A DNA stretch of 64,000 bases. Origin: Arthrobacter wenxiniae (GTDB lineage: Bacteria; Actinomycetota; Actinomycetes; Actinomycetales; Micrococcaceae). The stretch covers positions 152,368 to 216,367 of the forward strand of contig NZ_JAAMFM010000004.1 of the NCBI RefSeq assembly GCF_013376105.1, written 5' to 3'. The position numbers and the translations under genes were made by a program. The notes below the pieces were generated by a model. That model saw only the letters and a program-made list of their open reading frames with translations, did no database searches and was not told where the DNA came from. The number at the start of each line of letters is the position of its first letter. Within the stretch, counting starts at the first letter, position 1. Below, piece after piece: positions 1 to 8,974 of the stretch.

Positions 1-291
1 GGTGGCCACGCCCACATGGTTGGGGACGATGTCCACGAGAATCCCCATTCCCGCCTCGCGGGCCGCCCTGGAAACAGCCAGCAGTCCCTCGGGCCCGCCA
101 CGCTCGGGATCGACGGCGGAAGGGTCCGTGACGTCGTAGCCGTGGGTGGAGCCCCTTTCGGCCGTCAGGATGGGCGAAAGGTAGAGCCAGTCCACGCCGA
201 GGGACTTCAAGTAGGGGACCGCCCCGGCGGCGTCCCAAAGAGTGAAGTCCGCGCTGACCTGCAGCCGGTAAGTGGAAACAGGGGTCCTCAC
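1..291 (-). CDS. treY: Malto-oligosyltrehalose synthase, N-terminal part (runs off the window)
   Basis: TreY rearranges the reducing-end glucose of maltodextrins into a trehalosyl unit, the first step of the TreY-TreZ route from glycogen to trehalose in the cytoplasm. The visible 97 residues start at a GTG and show the opening of the family: PVSTYRLQ, then [21 protein letters not shown] and the amylase region I motif DIVPNHVG. The GTG overlaps the stop of glgX in a GTGA arrangement, so the two genes are translationally coupled, which is the usual glgX-treY-treZ order in actinobacteria. The C-terminal seven eighths of the protein lie beyond the left edge. Identification is firm from the motifs; activity cannot be judged from this fragment. 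Confidence 0.93.
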   Translation of the reverse strand, partial: MRTPVSTYRLQVSADFTLWDAAGAVPYLKSLGVDWLYLSPILTAERGSTHGYDVTDPSAVDPERGGPEGLLAVSRAAREAGMGILVDIVPNHVGVAT

Positions 292-2540
292 GGCGACGTG
301 GCCCCGGCCGTTCCGGCTGCCGCGTCCGACGGCTGGGCCGCCCCGGTCTCGTCGGGGGCCCCGCCGTCGGCGGTGTCCTCGTCGGAAGCCATGGCGGCCA
401 TGGACGCGGCGGCGGAGTAGTCCACCTGGGTCTCCGGACCCGAGGACGCGCGCAGCACGACGAGGGACTTCGCCGCCAACGTGAGCACGGATCCAGCCTT
501 GAGCAGTCCGGCGTCGTCGCCGTCGGCGGTGTCCACCAGAATCTCCCAGAACGGCGAATATTCCTCCCCCGGGAGCTGGAAGTCCACGCCGTCAACGTGG
601 GCGTTGAAGCCCATGAGGAAGCTGTCGTCGGTCATCCGCCGGCCGCGGGAATCCTGTTCCCGGATGCCGTCCCCGTTGTAGAACACGCCGATGGTCCGGC
701 CGAACCCGCTGTCCCAGTCGTCGGGACGCATTTCCGTTCCGTCGGGCTTGAGCCAGACGATGTCCTGAAGCTCTTCGCCCTCGCCCCGGAGTACGGGACG
801 GCCGTCGAAGAAGCGGCTGCGCCGGAACGTGGGGTGGTCGCGACGGATCTTGTTGACCATGGCGGTGAATTCCACCAGCGGCTGGTCCATGGCGTCCCAG
901 TGCACCCAGCTGAGCTCGGAGTCCTGGCAGTAAGAGTTGTTGTTGCCTTGCTGTGTACGGCTGAGCTCGTCGCCGTGCAGAAGCATCGGGACTCCCTGCG
1001 AGAGCAGGAGCGTGGCGATGAAATTGCGCTGTTGGCGGGCACGCAGCGCGAGGACGGCGTCGTCGTCGGAGTCCCCTTCCACGCCGCAGTTCCAGGAACG
1101 GTTGTGGGACTCGCCGTCGTTGTTGTCCTCACCGTTGGCTTCATTGTGCTTGTCGTTGTAGGACACGAGGTCGCGCAGCGTGAACCCGTCGTGGGCGGTG
1201 ACGAAGTTGATGGACGCCACGGGCCGCCGGCTGGAACTTTCGTAGAGGTCCGCCGAACCCGTCAGACGGGAGGCGAACTCGCCGAGGGTGGCCGGTTCGC
1301 CACGCCAAAAGTCACGGACGGTGTCACGGTACTTGCCGTTCCATTCGCTCCACTGCGGCGGGAAGTTGCCCACCTGGTAGCCGCCCGGTCCAACGTCCCA
1401 CGGCTCGGCAATGAGCTTGACCTGGGAGACGACCGGGTCCTGCTGGATCAGTTCGAAGAAGGTCGAGAGCTTGTCGACGTCGTAGAACTCGCGGGCCAGA
1501 GTGGAGGCGAGGTCAAACCGGAATCCGTCCACATGCATCTCCGTCACCCAGTACCGCAGCGAGTCCATGAGCAGTTGCAGGGAATGGGGGTGCCGGACGT
1601 TGAGTGAATTCCCGGTTCCGGTGTAGTCCATGTAGTGCTTCAGGTCGTCGTCGACCAGGCGGTAGTAGGCTGCGTTGTCGATGCCCTTGAACGACAAGGT
1701 GGGGCCCAGGTGGTTGCCTTCGGCCGTGTGGTTGTACACCACGTCTAGGATGACTTCGATGCCCGCCCGGTGCAGGTCCCTGACCATGGCCTTGAATTCC
1801 TGGACCTGGTGCCCGGCGTCGCCATCCGAGCTGTAGGTGTTCTGGGGTGCGAAGAAGCCAATGGTGTTGTACCCCCAGTAGTTGTTCAAACCCTTCTCCA
1901 CGAGAGTGCCGTCGTTGACGAACTGGTGAACGGGCATGAGCTCCACCGCCGTGATTCCGAGCTTTTTGAAGTGCTCGATCACGGCAGGGTGGGCGACGCC
2001 GGCATACGTTCCGCGCTGCTCCTCCGGGACCTCCGGGTGCAGCTCGGTCAGCCCCTTGACGTGGGCCTCGTAGATGACGGTTTCGTGGTAGGGAATGTGC
2101 AGTTGGCGGTCGCCGTCCCAGTCAAAGAAGGGGCTGATGACCTCGCTGTACATCGTGTGCGGCGCCGAGTCGGTGTCATTGCGGGAGTCCGGATCGCCGA
2201 ATTCATAGGAGAAGAGCGCAGGGTCCCAGTCAATTTGTCCGTGAATGGACTTGGCATACGGGTCAAGGAGAAGCTTGTTGGCATTGAACCGTTGGCCATG
2301 TTCAGGCTCGTAGGCTCCGTGCACACGGTAGCCGTATTTCTGCCCCGGCTGGACCTGCGGCAGATAGCAGTGCCAGATGTACCCGTCCACTTCAGTCACT
2401 TCGATGCGCGTTTCCGAAAGGTCGTCCGCCAGGAGGCACAGCTCCACCCTTTCGGCCTGCTCGCTGAACAAGGAAAAGTTGGTGCCGGTGCCGTCAAACG
2501 AGGCTCCCAGCGGGTATGCGTTTCCGGGCCAAACTTCCAT
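288..2540 (-). CDS. glgX: Glycogen debranching enzyme GlgX
   Basis: GlgX hydrolyses alpha-1,6 branch points of limit-dextrinised glycogen and feeds linear maltodextrins to TreY. The 750-residue protein has an N-terminal CBM48-like domain ([18 protein letters not shown]), then a GH13 barrel with region [11 protein letters not shown], region [10 protein letters not shown] (nucleophile Asp), the acid Glu in LIAEPWDVG and region [11 protein letters not shown]. The C-terminus carries a low-complexity Ala/Asp/Gly tail of about 40 residues that is not part of the catalytic fold. I place the start at the ATG at 2540 because it has a clear AGGAGG seven bases upstream; an in-frame start further upstream would add residues with no family match. 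It is followed by treY with a GTGA overlap. Confidence 0.95.
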   Translation of the reverse strand: MEVWPGNAYPLGASFDGTGTNFSLFSEQAERVELCLLADDLSETRIEVTEVDGYIWHCYLPQVQPGQKYGYRVHGAYEPEHGQRFNANKLLLDPYAKSIHGQIDWDPALFSYEFGDPDSRNDTDSAPHTMYSEVISPFFDWDGDRQLHIPYHETVIYEAHVKGLTELHPEVPEEQRGTYAGVAHPAVIEHFKKLGITAVELMPVHQFVNDGTLVEKGLNNYWGYNTIGFFAPQNTYSSDGDAGHQVQEFKAMVRDLHRAGIEVILDVVYNHTAEGNHLGPTLSFKGIDNAAYYRLVDDDLKHYMDYTGTGNSLNVRHPHSLQLLMDSLRYWVTEMHVDGFRFDLASTLAREFYDVDKLSTFFELIQQDPVVSQVKLIAEPWDVGPGGYQVGNFPPQWSEWNGKYRDTVRDFWRGEPATLGEFASRLTGSADLYESSSRRPVASINFVTAHDGFTLRDLVSYNDKHNEANGEDNNDGESHNRSWNCGVEGDSDDDAVLALRARQQRNFIATLLLSQGVPMLLHGDELSRTQQGNNNSYCQDSELSWVHWDAMDQPLVEFTAMVNKIRRDHPTFRRSRFFDGRPVLRGEGEELQDIVWLKPDGTEMRPDDWDSGFGRTIGVFYNGDGIREQDSRGRRMTDDSFLMGFNAHVDGVDFQLPGEEYSPFWEILVDTADGDDAGLLKAGSVLTLAAKSLVVLRASSGPETQVDYSAAASMAAMASDEDTADGGAPDETGAAQPSDAAAGTAGATSP

Positions 2541-2997
2541 GGGTCCTCCTGAGGCTGCTGCTGTTGAGGTCGCGTCGCGGGCACCGGGGCGACCGACACC
2601 CAACACCACGAACGTTGATACCAACCCTACTCACCCGGGCCGGAGCTTGGTGCGATTGCCGTGAGTCGGTGGGCGTGGCGTCCTTTCGCGGAAGGCCTGT
2701 CCTGGGGAATTTGTCCGGGGTGAGCGGCAGGTCCCGGCCCCTGATCCCCGTCGCGTCGATGGGACGCGTTCTCAGTCGCCGCCGGGCGTCCCAGCGACCC
2801 GGGCCCCGCCGGTGTCCGGATCCACCCCGGCCTCGGCGAACTGGGCGCCTGTCCTGCCACGACACGAACCCCGGTTTCACCACCAGCCGCGATGTCCCGG
2901 ATCGAGAAGACAATGTTCACGTAGGCGCCTCGGCGGCACAGGTTTCCGCTCATGCGTTTTGGCTTGCACCGATCCCACAAGGTTGTTATCCAGCGCC
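2541..2997. other. Intergenic region, 457 bp, no gene recognised
   Basis: This stretch separates glgX from the DUF488 gene and must hold the glgX promoter near its left end. Open frames exist on both strands, but none has family motifs or a ribosome site and their composition looks like random high-G+C sequence. I see no hairpin with a T-run, no RNA gene and no clear repeat. Confidence 0.5.
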
Positions 2998-3546
2998 TCA
3001 TGCCTGGGCATCGGTGGTTGAGTCTTCGGGTGGGTAGGTGACGGTCGTGCCGTGAACGCGTGCGAAGGATCGCAACACGTGCGGTGTCGCCTTCTTCTCG
3101 GTCATGATGTCCAGCACCTTGATGCCTCGTACCGTCAGGGCATCCGCAATCATGGACCGGTGGCAGCGCCATGGCACGGCTTCCGCGCACATGATCGCCA
3201 CATCGTTGTGTTGTGCCCGCTCCACCAAGTCATCGATGGCCTCGGCGAACTCACTTGTCTGCATGTAATCGGCGTAGCCCTGAAACGATTTGTTGCGCCA
3301 ACCTCCGTTCGGGCTGTCCTTGCGCACGTGACGCAGGCCGCCCAGCGCCTTCGACCGGCGGTAGGTAAGGCCTGCGGCCCGCAGACTGGCAGCCACCGCA
3401 TCCTCCATGAATTGAGGATTGTGCGCCGACTTCGGAATCGTGCGCACGTCCACCAGTTTTTTCACCCCGTGCGACTTCAGAAGGGCGATGAATTCGTCGA
3501 TCGGATGCGTCGAATGTCCAACGGTGTAAATCGTGGTGTCGTTCAT
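2998..3546 (-). CDS. DUF488 family protein
   Basis: This 182-residue protein belongs to the DUF488 family, small proteins of unproven biochemical function. Visible family marks are the start TIYTVGHSTHPIDEF, the LVDVRTIPKS segment and the ALGGLR element around residue 65. Near the C-terminus MCAEAVPWRCHRSMIADAL carries the conserved Cys/Glu and CHR motif. The length is normal for the family. The gene stands alone: 457 bp separate it from glgX and a decayed recombinase lies behind its start. Function is not inferable from the neighbours. The family assignment is secure from the two motifs. Confidence 0.9.
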   Translation of the reverse strand: MNDTTIYTVGHSTHPIDEFIALLKSHGVKKLVDVRTIPKSAHNPQFMEDAVAASLRAAGLTYRRSKALGGLRHVRKDSPNGGWRNKSFQGYADYMQTSEFAEAIDDLVERAQHNDVAIMCAEAVPWRCHRSMIADALTVRGIKVLDIMTEKKATPHVLRSFARVHGTTVTYPPEDSTTDAQA

Positions 3547-3643
3547 CCAGCAACAGTACCGAACCCAAAATCGACAACCAACAATGGCAGAAAAGGGGTG
3601 TGACTTGCAGCAGCAAATGGCGGTGTTTTAGCAGCGCTAAATG

Positions 3644-3905
3644 TCATTCTTCTGCTGCTGGGCCGCTGGAGCTCTCGGTAGGCGGTGGCAGGGGAAACGT
3701 CGAACAGTTCTGCCAACTCGTTTTAGGTGTGGGTGCGGCCCGCGTGAGCGGCGCGTAGGTGCCGCTGCTTGGCGGGTCTGAGATGGGGTTGGTTCCGCGG
3801 AGCCTGCCTTTTGCTTGTCGCAATTGCCGACCCTTCAAGGGTTCGCAACCGGATAGGGTCCGCTTCGAGTTCTGCAACCATGCCGAGGGGCGTTGGACAG
3901 GAGCC
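3644..3905 (-). pseudogene. Decayed serine recombinase (resolvase/invertase), C-terminal fragment
   Basis: Read leftward from about 3905, the sequence gives GMVAELEADPIRLRT, the helix-E region of small serine recombinases. It continues into LRQAKGRLRG in one frame and AKQRHLRAAHAGRTHT in another. After an in-frame TAA it gives NELAELFDVSPATAYRELQR, the typical C-terminal helix-turn-helix of Tn3-type resolvases. The catalytic N-terminal domain with the nucleophilic Ser is absent. Frame changes and the stop show it cannot make a working protein. It is the only trace of a Tn3-like element here; I found no transposase or terminal inverted repeats beside it. Confidence 0.72.
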
Positions 3906-3983
3906 GGCGCACCGGGCGGCAATATCATAGATCGATCCACCCTCGTTGACCGGCCAGTGACTGAACTTTTCGGACTTCTTCGG

Positions 3984-4568
3984 CTATGAGGGCTTGGGTC
4001 GTGCGCGGACGTGCATCCGCTCGCCCTGCTGTCCAAACAGGCTGATGAACTCGACGGGTTTCCCGTCGGCGCTGGCGAACCAGTGGGGTGTGTGGGTGTC
4101 GAATTCCGCGGCTTCACCGGCGCGGAGTTCAAAGTCTTTGTCGCCCAGCACCAGACGCAATCGGCCGTTGAGGATGTACAGCCATTCGTAACCCTCGTGA
4201 ACGCGCGGGTCGGGCTCCGCCCCGCGGGCATCACCGGTGAGCACCATCTTGAAGGCCTGCAATCCGCCAGGGCGGCGCGTGAGAGGAACAGCGGTCATGC
4301 CGGCATGCGTGATGGGCCGGAGATGGATTCTGGGATCCCCGGTGGGCGGGGCGCCGACCAGATCATCGAGGGGAACGCCATACAGCCTCGCGAGGGGAAG
4401 CAGGATTTCCAGGTTTGGCTTGCGTTGACCCGATTCGAGGCGGGACAGGGTGCTCACTGACACCCCGGATGCGGAGGACACATCCCCGAGGGTGAGGTCC
4501 CGTTCCGCGCGGAGTGCCCGAAGCCGGGGGCCAACCGCTCCGAGGACGTCATCAAGCTCATTTGCCAT
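3984..4568 (-). CDS. XRE-family regulator with cupin sensor domain
   Basis: A 194-residue transcription factor. Residues about 10-65 form an XRE helix-turn-helix (LTLGDVSSASGVSVSTLSRLE), and the C-terminal half is a cupin_2 barrel (HEGYEWLYILNGRLRLVLG, HTPHWF). Such proteins repress or activate a neighbouring gene in response to a small ligand bound in the cupin. It is transcribed away from the thioredoxin-reductase-like gene at 4689, which is its likely target. The start is set at the ATG at 4568, where the helix-turn-helix protein begins naturally; the 38 codons available upstream run through the promoter region and lack a ribosome site. Three TTTGCCA repeats in the shared intergenic region are candidate operator sites. 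Confidence 0.88.
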   Translation of the reverse strand: MANELDDVLGAVGPRLRALRAERDLTLGDVSSASGVSVSTLSRLESGQRKPNLEILLPLARLYGVPLDDLVGAPPTGDPRIHLRPITHAGMTAVPLTRRPGGLQAFKMVLTGDARGAEPDPRVHEGYEWLYILNGRLRLVLGDKDFELRAGEAAEFDTHTPHWFASADGKPVEFISLFGQQGERMHVRARPKPS

Positions 4569-4606
4569 ACCCACAGTTTGCCATAACAGCAATAGAGTTT
4601 GCCAAT
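4561..4606. promoter_or_regulatory. Direct repeats in the divergent promoter, candidate XRE operator
   Basis: TTTGCCA occurs three times in one orientation, at 4561-4567, 4577-4583 and 4598-4604. The last two lie in the longer context AGTTTGCCA and are 21 bp apart, two helical turns. The first overlaps the regulator's start codon. The position between the XRE-cupin gene and the flavoprotein gene suggests an autoregulated shared operator; binding is inferred, not shown. Confidence 0.45.
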
Positions 4607-4688
4607 TCCCCTTTTTGCGGTGGAAGGTGGTGGAACCGCCGAATGTTGCTGGCGGCAAACTTCCAGACGCAACGAAGGACAAATCAGT

Positions 4689-5750
4689 ATGGACGCCACT
4701 CGGTATGACGTTGTAATTATTGGGGGCGGCGCTGCGGGACTCAGCGCCGCCACGACGCTGGGCCGGGCGCTACGCTCGGTGCTGGTCATCGATTCCGGGA
4801 CACCCCGCAACGCGCCAGCGGCGGGTGTCCACGGTTATCTTTCGAGGGACGGTATAAGCCCCGGAGAACTCCTGTCCATCGGGCGCGGCGAAGTGCTCTC
4901 CTACGGAGGAACGCTCACCGAGGGTGAAGCCGTTTCGGCACGGCGGACCCCCGAGGGATTTGAGGTGCTTCTCGGAGATGGCCGCCGGTTCTCCTGCCGA
5001 CGGCTCCTCGTCACCACCGGCTTGACCGACGAACTGCCGCCGATCGACGGGCTGCACCAGCAGTGGGGAAGGGGGGTTGTGCACTGCCCCTACTGCCATG
5101 GCTGGGAGATCCGCGGGCAACGGATTGGAGTGCTGGGCACCGGCCCCCTCTCGGTCCATCAGGCACTGCTGTTCAGGCAATGGTCCCCGGACATCACCCT
5201 GTTCCTCAACGACACGGTGGAACCCACCGACGAGGAGTGGGGCAAGCTGGCAGCCCGCTCTGTCACGGTCGTTGACGGTGCCGTGGCTACTGTGGACGCC
5301 GTCGATGGTGACCTCACCGGGCTCACACTTCGCCAGGGGCGTTCGTTCGAGCTGCAAGCGCTGGCTGTCGGGACACGGATGGCGGCCAGATCCGCGTTAC
5401 TGGAATCACTCGGACTAACGTCCCAACTGCATCCGTCCGGAGCCGGACGGTTCATCGAGACCGACGCGACGGGTGCGACCGCCTTATCTGGAGTTTATGC
5501 GGCGGGCAACGTCTCCAACCTAATGGCCCAAGTGATCACCGCGGCGGCCGAGGGTGTCATGGCCGGCGCAAGGATCAACGCCGACCTCATCGAAGAGGAA
5601 ACCCGGTGGGCCGTTGAGGGGCGCTTCGGGGTCTTTTCGGCCGCCTCGGAAGCAACGGTCTCTAAAATCGTGCTGGGTCAGCGACGCCATGGCCTCGACC
5701 TTGGGCCGAGCGCCGCCGGCCTGGGCTCTGCGGCCACGGCGGAAAGGTGA
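4689..5750 (+). CDS. Thioredoxin-reductase-like NAD(P)/FAD oxidoreductase
   Basis: A 353-residue class II pyridine-nucleotide-disulfide reductase. The FAD site is [20 protein letters not shown] at the N-terminus. The central redox motif is CPYC in VVHCPYCHGWEIRG, followed directly by the NADPH fold (RIGVLGTGPLSVHQAL). The C-terminal FAD contact is GVYAAGNVSN. The CxxC differs from the CATC of housekeeping TrxB, and the protein is longer by a C-terminal tail of about 35 residues, so it is better called TrxB-like than thioredoxin reductase. The ATG at 4689 has GAAGGA ten bases upstream. The XRE-cupin gene divergent to it probably controls it, and a decayed methyltransferase follows six bases after the stop, a pairing known in actinobacteria. 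Confidence 0.87.
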   Translation: MDATRYDVVIIGGGAAGLSAATTLGRALRSVLVIDSGTPRNAPAAGVHGYLSRDGISPGELLSIGRGEVLSYGGTLTEGEAVSARRTPEGFEVLLGDGRRFSCRRLLVTTGLTDELPPIDGLHQQWGRGVVHCPYCHGWEIRGQRIGVLGTGPLSVHQALLFRQWSPDITLFLNDTVEPTDEEWGKLAARSVTVVDGAVATVDAVDGDLTGLTLRQGRSFELQALAVGTRMAARSALLESLGLTSQLHPSGAGRFIETDATGATALSGVYAAGNVSNLMAQVITAAAEGVMAGARINADLIEEETRWAVEGRFGVFSAASEATVSKIVLGQRRHGLDLGPSAAGLGSAATAER

Positions 5751-5755
5751 GGGGC

Positions 5756-6280
5756 ATGGATCACCAGCACCCCACGATGCGGGACCACGACCACCGAACC
5801 CACCAGCGATAGGACGGCCAGGACCAGCACCGCGTCCTCGATCTCGACGCCGAGGTGTTCGGCGACCTCGCAGCCGTTCTGGACCTGGCCGGAGTGACAG
5901 CTGCGCGCAGCGTCGCCGACCCCGCCCTGCTCCTGTCGGGGGTGCGCCGGGCGGGGTGCTGCTGGAGCAGCGCTGTCACGCCGCTGCCGCGGCCGAGGGG
6001 TGGAACTACCACCCGGACTGGGCGCCGGTCATCGAGGCCGCCGGGTTCAGCGTCACCCAATCCGAAGTAACAACGATCACACCCGCAACCCCGGCTGCAC
6101 GGGAATACGCCCAGGAATGGTTCGCGCGCTTCTCGCACCTGGCGGCCCTGACCGCCGACGACCGCGACGCCGTGAAAGAACTACTGAAACGGTTCCCGGA
6201 CCACCCGGAGCTGGCCCCCGCACCACCCGGACCGTCTGGGTTGCCACCCCCGACCAGAACCAGCAGCGCCCCTGAGTCAA
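5756..6280 (+). pseudogene. Decayed class I SAM-dependent methyltransferase
   Basis: An ATG six bases after the flavoprotein stop opens a His-rich start (MDHQHPTMRDHDHRTHQR) that hits TAG at codon 19. The same frame continues with DLDAEVFGDLAAVLDLAGVT and AARSVAD, which resembles the lead-in to a methyltransferase motif I, but the glycine loop is missing. After an internal loss and a change of frame the 3' part reads EGWNYHPDWAPVIEAAGF and EWFARFSHLAALTADDRDAV, the pattern of the C-terminal region of such enzymes. I read it as the remains of a gene once co-transcribed with the TrxB-like gene. The family call rests on pattern similarity only. Confidence 0.5.
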
Positions 6281-6345
6281 CTCTTCCCCACGCAAAACCC
6301 GCATGAAGAGTTCAACTCCGACACGTCCCAGAAATCAACAGTTTT

Positions 6346-8121
6346 TCAAGACACGGCCATCGTGTCGATGAGGGTGCCGTCATCTTCGTAGTGTGTCGCG
6401 TTGGCGATGTCGCGGCCGGCAATGTAGCCGAACGTCAGCGCCGGCCCCAGATTGATTCCCCCGGCGGGGTAGTGCCCGCCCATGACCGAGGCCTGATCGT
6501 TGCCCGCGACGTAAAGACCCTTGATGGGCTGGCCATCGTTGTCCAGGACACGGGAGCGTGAATCGGCCGCGAGGCCCGCGAAGGTGCCGAACGATCCCGG
6601 GACAATCCTGACGGCGTAGAAGGGTCCCTTTTGCAGGGGCCGCAGCGAGGGGTTGGGGGTGTTCTTGGGATCGCCCCCGTAGCGGTTGAATTCGCTGGCC
6701 CCCCGATCGAAGACGGGGTCGATGCCCTTCCGCGCGTTGCGATTGAATTCAGCGACCGTCGCGGCGAGCCCCTGCGGATCAATCCCGCAGGCTGCTGCCA
6801 ATTCCTCAAGGGTCTTGCCCTTCTTGAGGTACCCGGAGCGCAGGTACGGGTAAAGCGGCACGGGCAGCGGCTTGGCCATCCCCAAAGGGAACTTACGGAC
6901 GAACTCCGCGTCGGCGATCTGCCAGGCCTCCACCGGTTCGCCCTCAGGGGTGGCGTTGAGCAGGCCTTCGACGTAGTCGTAGTAGCCATTGGCCTCGTTG
7001 ACGAAGCGCTTGCCGTCCCGGCGGACGCCGATGCTGCCGGGCTTGGCCCGGTCCATGATGTGCGGGAAGGTTCCGGTGCGTCCGTTGCGGTACGGCACCA
7101 GGGAGACCGGGCACCAGGCGGCCGGGGACTCGACATCGGACTCGAAGCGGGCTCCTACGGCTTGGGCCATGGTGATGCCGTCACCGGTGGTTTCCTTCGG
7201 CGCAAGTGTCCAGTGCTCAGTGCCGGTGGGGGTTTTGGGGAACAGCGCCTTGCGGCGGGAGACGTCGTTGGGGAAGCCGCCGGCGGCCAGGACGACGCCG
7301 CGGGATGCGTTGATCTGCAGCTCGCCTTCCGGGGAACTTACGACTGCGCCCGTCACCTTCCCGGACGCGTCCGTCAGCAGGTGCTTGGCTGGCGTGGAGA
7401 CGCGGATCTCCACGCCCAGGTCATCGGCGGATTTCAGCAGCCGGCCCGTGAGCGCGGTGCCGTTGACCAGCTGCATGTTCCGCCGGTGGGTGAGGAGGTC
7501 CAGCACATGGAATGCAACCCGCCAGCCAGCGTGGAAGATGCCCCGGATGTTTCCTTGGGAGGCGGAGAGGAATTTTGTCAGGTCCGGTCCTGCCATAATG
7601 CCCATCCCCAGGAACGAGGTTTCGTAGAGCTGGTGCCGCATCTTGGCCCGGAGTTCAGGCTTGATCTTGCGTGCGTTGAACGGCTTGGGCCCCACGGACC
7701 GGTGTCCGGTGCCTGCGCCGGGAGTGCTGCCGTAGATGTCCTTGATCTTGGTTCCCGGCACAAACTGAAGGCTGGTTTTGTCCTGGAAGAAGCCGACCAT
7801 ATGCGGGACCGCCTCGAGGAATGCCTCCACCCTGTCTGCCTGGTAGTTCGGGCCGAGCCGGTGGCGCAGGTAGGTGCGGAACAGCTCGCGGTCCTCGTTG
7901 ACGCCGTCGGCTTTGGCCAGCGGGTTGCCAGGGGTCCAGGCCCACCCGCCGGACCAGGACGTGGCGCCGCCGCAGACGTCGGCCTTGTCAACAACCACTA
8001 CTTTCAGTCCGTGATAGGCGGCGGCCACGGCGGCAGACAGACCACCCGCGCCGGAGCCGACTACCAGGACATCGCAGTCCAGGCTCGGGAGGGCAGATGA
8101 AGGATTTGCTGGTGCAGTCAT
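6346..8121 (-). CDS. FAD-binding dehydrogenase of the 3-ketosteroid dehydrogenase / fumarate reductase family
   Basis: A 591-residue flavoprotein. The FAD Rossmann motif is CDVLVVGSGAGGLSAAVAAA near residue 20, followed by GGATSWSGGWAW. The C-terminal FAD/active-site stretch is GLYVAGNDQASVMGGHYPAG and then GPALTFGYIAGRD, the form seen in ketosteroid delta1-dehydrogenases, which desaturate a ring carbon next to a ketone. It has no signal peptide, so it is cytoplasmic. The start at 8121 is the first Met before the Rossmann fold and has GAGAAAG upstream. It is the last gene of the leftward shikimate/quinate-type operon, 13 bp after the aldo/keto reductase. That context suggests a cyclic keto acid rather than a steroid as substrate; this is inference. 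Confidence 0.85.
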   Translation of the reverse strand: MTAPANPSSALPSLDCDVLVVGSGAGGLSAAVAAAYHGLKVVVVDKADVCGGATSWSGGWAWTPGNPLAKADGVNEDRELFRTYLRHRLGPNYQADRVEAFLEAVPHMVGFFQDKTSLQFVPGTKIKDIYGSTPGAGTGHRSVGPKPFNARKIKPELRAKMRHQLYETSFLGMGIMAGPDLTKFLSASQGNIRGIFHAGWRVAFHVLDLLTHRRNMQLVNGTALTGRLLKSADDLGVEIRVSTPAKHLLTDASGKVTGAVVSSPEGELQINASRGVVLAAGGFPNDVSRRKALFPKTPTGTEHWTLAPKETTGDGITMAQAVGARFESDVESPAAWCPVSLVPYRNGRTGTFPHIMDRAKPGSIGVRRDGKRFVNEANGYYDYVEGLLNATPEGEPVEAWQIADAEFVRKFPLGMAKPLPVPLYPYLRSGYLKKGKTLEELAAACGIDPQGLAATVAEFNRNARKGIDPVFDRGASEFNRYGGDPKNTPNPSLRPLQKGPFYAVRIVPGSFGTFAGLAADSRSRVLDNDGQPIKGLYVAGNDQASVMGGHYPAGGINLGPALTFGYIAGRDIANATHYEDDGTLIDTMAVS

Positions 8122-8134
8122 GTTCAGTGCTTTC

Positions 8135-8974
8135 TCAGTGGAAGTAGGTGTCGGAGTCCAGGCGCGGCGGCGCACCGGTTTCGAGTGCATCAATCGCGGC
8201 CATTTGCTGCCGGGTCAGGGCGAAACTGAAGACGTCCAGGTTCTCGCGTTGGCGTTGGCTGTTCGCGGACTTCGGCACCGCCACGCGGCCGTGCTGCACG
8301 TGCCAGCGCAGGACGATCTGGGCCGGTGTCATGCCAAGCTCCCTGGCAGGGCCGCGCACAGCCGCCTGCTCCAGGAAACTCCCGTTGCGGCCCAAAGGGC
8401 TGTAGGCGGCAGTGACTATTCCGTGCTCGCGGTGGTAGGCCAGTTGGGCCGGTTGGCCGTGCTCGGGATCAACCTGTACCTGGTTCAGCGGGACGGGCAA
8501 GCAGGCCTCCTGAACGGCCTGCAGGTGCGCCGGTTTGAAATTTGAGACTCCCCAGGCCCTAATGGAGCCATCGTCGACGAGGTCCTGCAGGCCTTCGCAG
8601 GCTTCAACGAATCTCCCCTGGGCGGGGTTGGGCCAGTGAACCAGGAGCAGGTCCAGATACTCGGTTCCGAGCCGGTGCACCGACTTGCGGAAGGCCTCGC
8701 GCACACCGGTCCGGCTGTGCCACTGGGTGTTGAACTTGGTGGTGAGGAACAGGTCCCCGCGGTCGATGCCGCTGCGGCGAATGCCCTCCCCCACGGCAGC
8801 CTCGTTGGCGTAGTTCTCGGCTGTGTCGATGTGCCGGTAGCCGTTGTTTATGGCTTGGCTCACCGTCGCGGCGGCGTCCTCACCCGTCAGGGGCCAGGTG
8901 CCCAGGCCGATGAGCGGTATGCGCACGTCCGGCGCGAGCTGCGCCGTCGTTAACTCTGCAGTGGTGCCGCTCAT
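8135..8974 (-). CDS. Aldo/keto reductase (2,5-diketogluconate reductase type)
   Basis: A 279-residue NADPH-dependent aldo/keto reductase of the AKR5-like group. The tetrad is visible as Asp and Tyr in HIDTAENYANE, Lys in LFLTTKFN and His in LLLVHWPNP. The C-terminal cofactor segment is VAVPKSANSQRQRENLDVF. The length is normal. It overlaps the preceding isomerase-like gene by four bases (ATGA) and is followed after 13 bp by the FAD dehydrogenase, so it is a firm operon member. It probably interconverts a hydroxy and a keto group on the intermediate that the other operon enzymes handle; the substrate cannot be read from sequence. Confidence 0.9.
   Translation of the reverse strand: MSGTTAELTTAQLAPDVRIPLIGLGTWPLTGEDAAATVSQAINNGYRHIDTAENYANEAAVGEGIRRSGIDRGDLFLTTKFNTQWHSRTGVREAFRKSVHRLGTEYLDLLLVHWPNPAQGRFVEACEGLQDLVDDGSIRAWGVSNFKPAHLQAVQEACLPVPLNQVQVDPEHGQPAQLAYHREHGIVTAAYSPLGRNGSFLEQAAVRGPARELGMTPAQIVLRWHVQHGRVAVPKSANSQRQRENLDVFSFALTRQQMAAIDALETGAPPRLDSDTYFH

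Noticed and set aside
6346..8121. Annotating the flavoprotein as a 3-ketosteroid delta1-dehydrogenase
   Set aside because: The fold matches but no other steroid degradation gene is present and the operon context is shikimate/quinate-like, so a steroid substrate is not supported.
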